Virus record (IMG/VR): IMGVR_UViG_3300032954_000066
Span: 1 to 25,128 of that record
Length of the DNA: 25,128 nt
Strand: one strand, 5' to 3'
Source: a virus
Below are positions 15,534 to 21,861 of this stretch, in pieces. A model generated the notes under the pieces. That model did no database searches. It was not told where the DNA came from and saw only the letters and a list, made by a program, of their open reading frames with translations. Position 1 is the stretch's first letter. Every line of letters begins with the position of its first letter. The translations under genes were made by a program, and so were the position numbers.

Positions 15534-16841
15534 TTACAAGCCCGCTAGGACAGTGACTAGGTCGTCTTCTGCGCGGAGCCGGCTCACGTACTGGCTGATC
15601 CGTTGCTGTTCGACGGCACCGCCATCGGTGGGTGTCGCCCCGCCACCGCCGGCGGTCTGTTTCGTCAGGGTTGCTGCGTTACCCGAAACCGCCACAGACG
15701 CGGCCGTCGCGTTGAGCGTGTAGGCGTGGAGTCCGGAGAAGGTGACCGGGCTCCCGGTGATCACTACCGCACCAGCCGTCGCGGTAATGGCTACGGCTGG
15801 TGTGGCGGCGGTGCCGTTGATCGCGACAGATCCCGCCGACGCGGTGATCGCGACGTTCGGGGTCGCGTTGTCTCCGGTGATGGTGAAGGTGCCGGGTAGA
15901 GCGGAGAAGACCCTGTGGACTGCGAGCGTCGCCTGGAACCCCGTAGCAGCAACGCTGCCTGCGGTGGCGGTGATCTTCGGGGCCGGGGTGACTGGGCTCC
16001 CGTTGATTGTTACCGAACCAGCCGTCGCGGTGATCCCAACGTTGGGTGTCGCCGTGGCGCCTGTTACCGTCACAGACCCCGCGGTGGCGGAGAGTGTGCG
16101 GTGTATCGCGAACGTTGCCGCGGTCCCGTTGATCGCGGCAGACCCTGCTGTGGCGGTGATTCCGACGTTCGGTGTGGCCGACGCCCCGGTTACAGCGACC
16201 GAACCAGCGGTGGCGGAAAGCGTGTACGCGATCGTGAAGTTCTCGGTGACGAGCCTGTCGCCACCCTCGGTGTCGATGTAGTCGCCACCCTCGGTGAGGA
16301 TGTGCCCACCAGCAGCGACGGGGGTGCCACCGCCGAAGTTCGTCGCTCCCGGGCTGCTGCTGGCATCAACCTCTAGACCGATGTACCCGGACGAGTACGA
16401 CGCCTCCGTCCAGGTGTCTACCGAAGTCCCGTTGACGTAGAGAGTGTGCGTCGACCCGACGCTTGAGATCCCGACCTGGTCCCCCGACGAGAGCGCGGCA
16501 CCGAGGAAGGTGTCCTTCAGATAGGAGCTCTCGGTGTGCCAGGCGACATCGGTGCTGCCGATCCCGAACCTGATGAAGTAGCCCGTCCAGCCGGTACCGG
16601 GACTGTTGACGCGCCAGTAGAGGTTGAATGACTGCGTGCCGCCGACGGTGACGTAGACCTCGGTGGCCGAGAAGGTGCCTACATCCCAGTAGCCGGTCCC
16701 GTACCCCCCGTTGGCGAAGATGCTGGTGCCGTCACTCTTGAGATGGTTGGGGAGCGACGGGTCGACGTTCAGCCCCATGTCCGTGACGGGATCTTGGGTT
16801 AGTGCTCCTGAGACTAGGACGGAGGTGGTTGGGAAGCTCAC
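15534..16841 (-). CDS. LamG-like virion protein with nine C-terminal repeats
   Basis: This 435-residue protein has two parts. Residues 1-175 form a concanavalin/LamG-like beta domain, with GYWDVGTFSATEVYVTVGG and SYSSGYIGLEVDAS, clearly related to the 194-residue tail protein at 7430-8014. A linker with ILTEGGDYIDTEGGDRLVTE leads to nine beta-hairpin-like repeats at residues 206-394. The C-terminus returns to a charged helix (QQRISQYVSRLRAEDDLV). The GTG start has a GGGG-rich site. It is likely a virion surface protein, perhaps sugar-binding, and it is encoded in an unusual place between portal and protease. No enzymatic motif is visible. Confidence 0.7.
   Translation of the reverse strand: MSFPTTSVLVSGALTQDPVTDMGLNVDPSLPNHLKSDGTSIFANGGYGTGYWDVGTFSATEVYVTVGGTQSFNLYWRVNSPGTGWTGYFIRFGIGSTDVAWHTESSYLKDTFLGAALSSGDQVGISSVGSTHTLYVNGTSVDTWTEASYSSGYIGLEVDASSSPGATNFGGGTPVAAGGHILTEGGDYIDTEGGDRLVTENFTIAYTLSATAGSVAVTGASATPNVGITATAGSAAINGTAATFAIHRTLSATAGSVTVTGATATPNVGITATAGSVTINGSPVTPAPKITATAGSVAATGFQATLAVHRVFSALPGTFTITGDNATPNVAITASAGSVAINGTAATPAVAITATAGAVVITGSPVTFSGLHAYTLNATAASVAVSGNAATLTKQTAGGGGATPTDGGAVEQQRISQYVSRLRAEDDLVTVLAGL
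15660..16226 (-). repeat. Nine tandem protein repeats of about 20 codons
   Basis: Each unit follows the pattern ITATAGSVxxxGxxATPxxx, for example LSATAGSVAVTGASATPNVG and ITATAGSVAINGTAATPAVA. Units differ by substitutions and some have two or three added residues. The DNA repeats are less similar than the protein repeats, which suggests old duplication under selection rather than recent expansion. Confidence 0.85.
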
Positions 16842-16850
16842 GGCTTACCC

Positions 16851-17612
16851 CTACCCGGCGACGGCGACTTGTGCAGCCTCCATCGCAGTTCGCGTTTCTT
16901 CCCGTACCGGGCCGATCCGACCCTCAAGCAGATCGTCCGGGTCGATGTTCCAGCTCGTCAACACACCCATCATCTGTACGACCTTCTTCGGGACGGGTTC
17001 GGTGTAGATGTGCCACAGGTAGTCGCCGCCGTCGCCGATCGTCTGCTTGTACTCGTGGAACGTCTGGAACTTGAGCCCGTACTTGGCGATGTTCCGCGAC
17101 AGGGTGTAGTCGTCGATCAGGTGGCCCGGGTCCATCACGCCGCTCGCGGTCTCGCAGTGGGCGAGCGAGATGTTCTCGAGCGCCTCCTCATAGGTGAGGT
17201 CGTCGAGCGGCTTCCAGAGGTCGATACACCAGTCCGAGGCGATCGTGAACCAGTTACATGACCCGATATGCCGTCCGTCGCGACGGAAATACCGGTCGTA
17301 CCGCCAGCGGTTGCCGGCGATGTCACGGCCGTTGTGCATCACCGTGCCCTTGGACAGGTGGTCGGTCAGGTCGTACATGTCCGGGTGCACGAGCGCGTCC
17401 GAGTCGATGTAGATGTTCCAGTCGTTCCTGGCGCCGCGCTCATGGATCTGAAGCTTCTCGTAGACGACCGGCCAGTCCGGGTACCAGCGCTCGTCGATGA
17501 CCTGGAAGTCGGCGTCGATCTTGTCGGCGTAGTGACGCAACAACGGGTACGTCCACGCGCAGAGTTCGGGGGCGTAGTCGTCGATGTTGAGAGTCCAGAC
17601 GGTCTTCCTCAT
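16851..17612 (-). CDS. Glycosyltransferase, GT-A-like
   Basis: This 253-residue protein looks like a nucleotide-sugar glycosyltransferase. It starts MRKTVWTLNIDDYAPELCAW, followed by helix-strand alternation and a DWNIYIDSDALVHPDMYD segment whose Asp-Ser-Asp (residues 70-72) matches the metal-binding DxD motif. Later features include SCNWFTIASDWCIDLW and DPGHLIDDYTLSRNIAKYG, the latter with acidic residues that could serve catalysis. The ATG overlaps the stop of the polyglycine fibre gene (ATGA), so the two are coupled. A natural idea is that it glycosylates that fibre or a host glycan; no acceptor can be named from sequence. Confidence 0.75.
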   Translation of the reverse strand: MRKTVWTLNIDDYAPELCAWTYPLLRHYADKIDADFQVIDERWYPDWPVVYEKLQIHERGARNDWNIYIDSDALVHPDMYDLTDHLSKGTVMHNGRDIAGNRWRYDRYFRRDGRHIGSCNWFTIASDWCIDLWKPLDDLTYEEALENISLAHCETASGVMDPGHLIDDYTLSRNIAKYGLKFQTFHEYKQTIGDGGDYLWHIYTEPVPKKVVQMMGVLTSWNIDPDDLLEGRIGPVREETRTAMEAAQVAVAG

Positions 17613-18430
17613 CACTGGAATTCGTAGACGACGATGACGCCCTGGGCGCCTGCTGCTGCCGCGCTTGTGGCGTTGTTGTTGGAGCCGCTGCCGCCTCCGC
17701 CGCCGCCGTAGTTGCCTCCGGCGGTTGCGGCGTTCGCGCTTCCGCCTCCGCCCTGGCCGCCGCCGCCACCTCTTGCGGCAACGCCGCCGCCTCCGCCTGA
17801 TACGAGGCCCAAGACTGCTGCGTTGTTGCCGGCCTTCCAGCCGCCCTCTCCGTCGGCGCCGCGCATCAGCGCGATCCCAGTGTTCGGAGTTCCACCCGAG
17901 CCGCCAGCCGCGAACCCCGAAGCTGCGCCCGTCGCGTTGTTGAATCCGCCGCCGACACCGCCGCCGGCGTTCGCGTAGAAGCAGTTGTTGGAGGAGTTGC
18001 CGAAGATGGTGTTGCCGCCGTTGCCGCCGACCGTGTTGGCTGCCCCCACCGTGCCCCCGGTGCCGCACGAGTAGTAGTAGGTGCCGCCGATCGCGTTGTT
18101 GAAGTACCGGACGCACGCGCCGCCGCCGCCGCCGCCGCCGCAGCCTTTGTTGTTCGTGGACGCGGCACCCGGGGTGTTGCCGCCCGCACCCCCGCCACCA
18201 ATACACTCGACGAGGAACGAAGCCGTGCCCGCTGTGGGAGTGTAGGTCTGGTTCGCTGACGTGGAGGTCAACACCTGGACGTTCAACAGGCCCGGGAAGT
18301 TCGCTGCGACATAGGTGCCGAGCTGAGAAGCCGTGACACCGCGGGTTGTCCCGGACTGGTCGGCGGCCAGGATGTCGGTGCCTGCGGCCGAGGATGCGCT
18401 GGGGAGCGCCGAGATTTTGACGTCAGCCAT
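17612..18430 (-). CDS. Glycine-rich tail fibre or adhesin-like protein
   Basis: This 272-residue protein starts MADVKISALPSASSAAGTD, an N-terminus common in phage tail fibres, and has a short folded part to about residue 80 (VQVLTSTSANQTYTPTAG, ASFLVECIGGGG). The remainder is dominated by glycine runs separated by Asn- and Ala-rich stretches (GCGGGGGGGACVRYFNNAIG, SGGGGGVAARGGGGGQGGGG) and ends GAQGVIVVYEFQ. Such composition is known in phage adhesins that form polyglycine sandwich domains, as in the T4-like S16 gp38 tip, where variable loops bind the receptor. A strong AGGAGG site precedes the ATG. The role as receptor binder is inferred from composition. Confidence 0.75.
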   Translation of the reverse strand: MADVKISALPSASSAAGTDILAADQSGTTRGVTASQLGTYVAANFPGLLNVQVLTSTSANQTYTPTAGTASFLVECIGGGGAGGNTPGAASTNNKGCGGGGGGGACVRYFNNAIGGTYYYSCGTGGTVGAANTVGGNGGNTIFGNSSNNCFYANAGGGVGGGFNNATGAASGFAAGGSGGTPNTGIALMRGADGEGGWKAGNNAAVLGLVSGGGGGVAARGGGGGQGGGGSANAATAGGNYGGGGGGSGSNNNATSAAAAGAQGVIVVYEFQ

Positions 18431-18438
18431 CGGGCCTC

Positions 18439-18597
18439 CTAGAGGTCGGCGCCCTCACCGAACAGCTCGAACGCGTCCGCGTCGAGCTCGTAGTGTTTCG
18501 CGCCGCACACCACACACTCACGGACGCGCAGATCATCTCTGCCTGTGACGAGGTGCGGGTCGGTCAGGTTGGCTTCGTCGTGGCAGCAGTCGTTCAC
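18439..18597 (-). CDS. Short Cys-rich (zinc-ribbon-like) protein
   Basis: This 52-residue protein starts at a GTG overlapping the previous stop (GTGA). It reads MNDCCHDEANLTDPHLVTGR, then LRVRECVVCGAKHYEL, and ends ELFGEGADL. The N-terminal CCH and the later CxxC are spaced as in a small zinc ribbon. I recognise short proteins with a CCHDxANL start and a CxVCGxxHxEL end from phage structural regions, where they have no assigned role. Its stop codon region supplies the strong ribosome site for the polyglycine fibre gene next to it. Confidence 0.75.
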   Translation of the reverse strand: MNDCCHDEANLTDPHLVTGRDDLRVRECVVCGAKHYELDADAFELFGEGADL

Positions 18598-19028
18598 GCG
18601 ACCGTCAGCATCGTCCCCGAGCTCGCTCCGCCGTTAAATTGCACCGTGAACGAGTCTCCGGAGTTGAGGGTGAGTGCGGACCCGTAGTCCCAGTACCCGA
18701 TCAGCGGTTTCGTGTTCGGGCTGGTGGACGTGTTGTAGAGGATCACCCATTCGAACGGGCCGATCGTCCCACCCGACGCGGTCCAAGTGACGTTCGTCCC
18801 CGTAAGCGTGAATGTCCCCGACGCTGTCCCCCCGGATGCGCCCGTGGACGCCCCACCAGCCGAGTAGCCGTTGTGGGCGGTGATCTCGGTGATGTCACCC
18901 CACACCTTGTTCGAAGACGCGGTCGGGGCCGTGTTCGACAGTCCGACGTTGATCGTGTCGCTGTTGAGGTTGTGGACCTTCTCCGACAGGTCGTAGGCAA
19001 ATTGGTAAAATTTGACGAAGCTCGCCAT
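18594..19028 (-). CDS. Beta-rich virion protein following the portal
   Basis: This 144-residue protein starts MASFVKFYQFAYDLSEKVHN followed by LNSDTINVGLSNTAP. This start (a short helix, then a VHNL(N/G)SDTxxVxLxNTAP segment) is widespread in unnamed phage structural proteins. The rest is beta-rich with SGTFTLTGTNVTWTASGGTI and PFEWVILYNTST strands and a closing NSGDSFTVQFNGG strand, suggesting a jellyroll-like or decoration fold. It follows the portal immediately with an AAGGAG site before the ATG. Whether it coats the head or the tail is not known. Confidence 0.8.
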   Translation of the reverse strand: MASFVKFYQFAYDLSEKVHNLNSDTINVGLSNTAPTASSNKVWGDITEITAHNGYSAGGASTGASGGTASGTFTLTGTNVTWTASGGTIGPFEWVILYNTSTSPNTKPLIGYWDYGSALTLNSGDSFTVQFNGGASSGTMLTVA

Positions 19029-20693
19029 TTACTGCTCCTTCCTTTGGCGGCGAACACGGGTGATGAAGCCGCGCTTGTCGCGTTCGACTTCCATGTCTCC
19101 CTGCTCCGGAACGTTCACGTGGATGTCCGGCATCTGCTGCTCCGGCACGTTCACCTGGACCGGGGTGGGTTCGACGTTCACCGTCACCTGTGGTGCGGGC
19201 ACATGAACCTCCGGGGTCGGCAGCGTCGTCTCCGGAACATGCACGTTCACGATCGGCGGCACAGCCAACCTCTCAAGGGCGTCTTCGATCTGTTCGTCGC
19301 GGCGCATGAACGCCTCCGTCAGCGACGACCCGTCCATCCGGATCTCGTTCGGCACATGCACATGCACATCCGGGACACGTGCCGCCTGGATGTCGTCCGG
19401 GGTGTCCTTGGGCGCCTGCAACGGCGGGCCTGCATGCCCACTGGGGGCTGGCGGGGTTGCGTTCGGTGCTCCACCAACCGGGGTGATCTGCGGAATCTTG
19501 CCCGCACCATCCGGGAGTGGCGGGTAGCCCTTGATGTTGCGGGCCTCGTCGGGGAGCAGGATGCCTGCTTGTACGTCTGACACCAGGATCGTCGCCTCCG
19601 TGAGGTTGTCGCCGCGGACGAAGTCGTCGGTGTTGAACTTCGGGTAGATCCCCATCGACCCGACCACGTTCGACTGCAACCGTCCCATGAACCCGAACAG
19701 CTGCTCGTCCGCCTTCAAAGCCTCTTCGATGCGTTTCAGTTCGGGGCCGAGCCCGAACCGGAGCCACTCCATCAGGTCCTGTTCGAGGTTCGGCGTACCC
19801 TTCTGCTGGACGCTGACCCCGAGGAGGTTGGCGGGGACGCCCATGATCTGGGAGGCGTCCTGGGCGGTCAACACTTTCATCTCGACGAACTCGGCGTCCG
19901 CCGGCGTCAACCCGATCGGCTTGATCTCGGCGCCACCACCCATCACCAGGGTGGTTTCGCCCTCGGTCCCCTCATAGTTCGCGCGGTACGCTTCGCGCCA
20001 CTGGTCGGCCTGATCCTTGGAGATCCCCGCGGGGAACGTGACCGCCAACTGGCCTGCGACCCCTCTGCGCCACATGCGGGCTTCGTGGCGTTGCCGTCCG
20101 ACGGGGCCGGCCATCGCATCTCGGAACTGCTCCACCGGCGACGGCGCCAACAACTGTCCGCCCTGGCCGTGGCCGCGGATATGCAGGATCGTCGTGTTTG
20201 TCAGGCCGGGATAGTCGCCCGGGCCTTTCCCGGTCGGGTCGACATAGCCGGGGGCGACCTTCACCGAATAGGTGCCGTCGTTCTTTGGTGTCACCTGGTC
20301 CGGGTGGAGCGCCCACCACTCCACGATCCTCGACCCGGACGTGTTCTTCCAGATGAACGCGTTCCCGCGGTACGCCAACGATTCTTCGACAGTCTCCCAG
20401 AAATCGAACCGGGTTTGGCAGTCGTTGGGGCTGTTGTCGAACAGTTTGTCCTGCCAGCACGTCTCGACCTTGACCCGGTCCGGCCCCATGCCTTTCCAGA
20501 CGCCGAGGTCGAGGTTCGCGACGGCTTCGGCGCGGATCCTGGCGGCCCGCGCAATGGCGGGGACGCCGCGCATTTCGCGTTCGCCGAACCCGGACTGGAG
20601 CGTGCGAAGCTGGTTGTACCCCCACCGGACCATGTCGGTGAGGGCAAACGAGTAGAGTTCGACCTCGCGGCCGCCTTTTTCGCGAACAACCAA
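19029..20693 (-). CDS. Portal protein, HK97 type, with an extended C-terminal stalk
   Basis: This 554-residue protein forms the ring through which DNA enters the head. Typical portal segments are RGVPAIARAARIRAEAVANL, TVEESLAYRGNAFIWKN, WWALHPDQVTPKNDG, TTILHIRGHGQGGQL, LTPADAEFVEMKVLTAQDAS and IMGVPANLLGV. After residue 400 it becomes Pro-rich, and residues about 438-535 form a Val-X-Val-Pro repeat stalk before a basic end (DKRGFITRVRRQRKEQ). The TTG start has GAGGTGAT upstream and lies one base past the previous stop. Family members usually end near residue 400-450, so the stalk is extra. Confidence 0.9.
   Translation of the reverse strand: MVVREKGGREVELYSFALTDMVRWGYNQLRTLQSGFGEREMRGVPAIARAARIRAEAVANLDLGVWKGMGPDRVKVETCWQDKLFDNSPNDCQTRFDFWETVEESLAYRGNAFIWKNTSGSRIVEWWALHPDQVTPKNDGTYSVKVAPGYVDPTGKGPGDYPGLTNTTILHIRGHGQGGQLLAPSPVEQFRDAMAGPVGRQRHEARMWRRGVAGQLAVTFPAGISKDQADQWREAYRANYEGTEGETTLVMGGGAEIKPIGLTPADAEFVEMKVLTAQDASQIMGVPANLLGVSVQQKGTPNLEQDLMEWLRFGLGPELKRIEEALKADEQLFGFMGRLQSNVVGSMGIYPKFNTDDFVRGDNLTEATILVSDVQAGILLPDEARNIKGYPPLPDGAGKIPQITPVGGAPNATPPAPSGHAGPPLQAPKDTPDDIQAARVPDVHVHVPNEIRMDGSSLTEAFMRRDEQIEDALERLAVPPIVNVHVPETTLPTPEVHVPAPQVTVNVEPTPVQVNVPEQQMPDIHVNVPEQGDMEVERDKRGFITRVRRQRKEQ
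19090..19380 (-). repeat. Val-X-Val-Pro repeat stalk of the portal
   Basis: Short degenerate units recur: PDVHVHVPNE, PIVNVHVPETTLPTPEVHVP, PQVTVNVEPTPVQVNVPEQQ and PDIHVNVPEQ. Alternating beta residues with regular prolines suggest a trimeric or extended beta stalk. A final ERDKRGFITRV segment resembles the end motif of similar stalks in other phage proteins. Confidence 0.75.
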
Positions 20694-20694
20694 G

Positions 20695-20913
20695 CTAGAT
20701 CACCTCGTAGAAAGCGACACGATCCAGGGGGACGACCAGGAGCCTGGATTCGAGGATGGTTGGCTTGCCGCCCGCCGCAACAGCCTCCGAAATCAGTTCA
20801 GGAACACCCACCGCGAGTTCGCGGTGGCGTCTAGACAACAACAGGCCTTCCACTGAGGGTAGGTGGGGGTCTGTGAGGTGGATCCGGACGCGTTTAGCCT
20901 GCCGCAGCCGCAC
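20695..20913 (-). CDS. Small conserved protein before the portal
   Basis: This 72-residue protein starts at a GTG that lies inside the last 20 bases of the glycosyltransferase gene. It has strands KRVRIHLTDPHLPSVEGLLL and RLLVVPLDRVAFYEVI around a less ordered middle. Small beta proteins of this form (a coordinate strand pair, then a VPLDRVxFxEV ending) are common between terminase and portal genes in actinobacteriophages and are unnamed. The ending may resemble a small Sm-like barrel. Its last codons carry the ribosome site for the portal. Function is unknown. Confidence 0.7.
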   Translation of the reverse strand: MRLRQAKRVRIHLTDPHLPSVEGLLLSRRHRELAVGVPELISEAVAAGGKPTILESRLLVVPLDRVAFYEVI

Positions 20914-21709
20914 GTTCGGCCTCCGCCGCTTCGTCTTCGGCCTTGTACAGTTCTGTCACGTCCTCGATCGCCGCGTCATCCCGGGCTGCGTAGTAGCGTT
21001 TCGCAGCCTCCTGCCGCAACAGCGGACGCGCTCTGTTCCTGTGGACAACAACCAGCGAGCCGCGAAGGTCAAGACACGGGTCGGCGATCCGGCCCTTGTA
21101 GTCGGGGGCGACATGGCCCTTCGTCCCGAACCCCTTCACCCAGCGTTTCTTCCCGCCGTAGGTCCCGCTGATGGTGTAGTGGGCTGGCCCGTACTGGAGG
21201 TCTGGTGTCCACCGGTAGATGTCGCGGATCTCGTCGCGCCACTCCGTCTCGATCTGAGACTGGATCGCCGCCGCCGCAAACTCCGGCTGCGCCAACGGGT
21301 CCTGCTGGTCGACCAATGTGTAGGTGGCGACATTCAGGTCGGTCACCTCGAGCATCCCCCGCACGGTCGGCGGGTCACAGTTCGTGACGTGATAGTCACC
21401 ATCAGCGACCATCACCCAGTCCGGGTCATGGGCCGCCGCCAACTTCAGGGTCATGTTGCGTTTGTGGACTTCGTTGCCGTCCCACAAGAAGTTTGGCCGG
21501 TGGATCGTGCAGCCGATCCCGGCCGCTTCGGCGGTCTGCATGATCGCCTCCGCCTGCTCCGGATGCGACCTTGGTTTGCCCTGCGGAAAGAACGCGTAGG
21601 CGCCGTCAACAGCAACAACATGGTCGACCATCCTCCCGTAACCCGCCACAACCGTCGCGAGCCAGGCTGGCGACTCCTCATACCACGACAACAACAGGAC
21701 AAGATTCAT
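20894..21709 (-). CDS. Glycosyltransferase-like protein, GT-A fold
   Basis: This 271-residue protein starts MNLVLLLSWYEESPAWLATV and continues with VDHVVAVDGAY, as in family 2 glycosyltransferases. A second conserved segment, DPDWVMVADGDYHVTN, holds an Asp-Gly-Asp (residues 103-105) at the place of the metal-binding DxD motif. Further on are YRWTPDLQYGPAHYTISGTY and GFGTKGHVAPDYKGR, then a helical, Ala/Glu-rich end. The ATG overlaps the stop of the 51-residue gene (ATGA). It is probably a sugar transferase working with the ATP-grasp ligase encoded two genes upstream. The donor and acceptor are unknown. Confidence 0.75.
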   Translation of the reverse strand: MNLVLLLSWYEESPAWLATVVAGYGRMVDHVVAVDGAYAFFPQGKPRSHPEQAEAIMQTAEAAGIGCTIHRPNFLWDGNEVHKRNMTLKLAAAHDPDWVMVADGDYHVTNCDPPTVRGMLEVTDLNVATYTLVDQQDPLAQPEFAAAAIQSQIETEWRDEIRDIYRWTPDLQYGPAHYTISGTYGGKKRWVKGFGTKGHVAPDYKGRIADPCLDLRGSLVVVHRNRARPLLRQEAAKRYYAARDDAAIEDVTELYKAEDEAAEAERAAAAG

Positions 21710-21861
21710 TTCGGGTTCGCCCTGATGTGCAGCTCGCCAAGCCGCAACAACTCCTGCTGCAACTGTTCAGCGGTCTGGTGGAGGGCTTGGAGGATCGAGT
21801 TGCATTCGCACTGGTGCGAGTAGAGCTCGAACCCGGCGTCGTCTTCTACGGTGACTCTCAT
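21706..21861 (-). CDS. 51-residue helical protein between ATP-grasp and glycosyltransferase genes
   Basis: This small gene is joined at both ends by ATGA overlaps: its ATG overlaps the ATP-grasp stop and its TGA overlaps the glycosyltransferase start. It reads MRVTVEDDAGFELYSHQCEC, then a predicted amphipathic helix (SILQALHQTAEQLQQELLRL), and ends GELHIRANPK. The Cys-Glu-Cys pair and helix suggest a small partner or adaptor, possibly a coiled-coil dimer. It resembles no family I know. A substrate role for the ATP-grasp enzyme is conceivable but there is no core-peptide pattern to support it. Confidence 0.7.
   Translation of the reverse strand: MRVTVEDDAGFELYSHQCECNSILQALHQTAEQLQQELLRLGELHIRANPK

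Noticed and set aside
17690-18200. Triplet-rich GCC/GGC tract as a possible non-coding repeat or CRISPR-like array
   Set aside because: It is explained by glycine codons of the polyglycine protein; there are no regular direct repeats with unique spacers.
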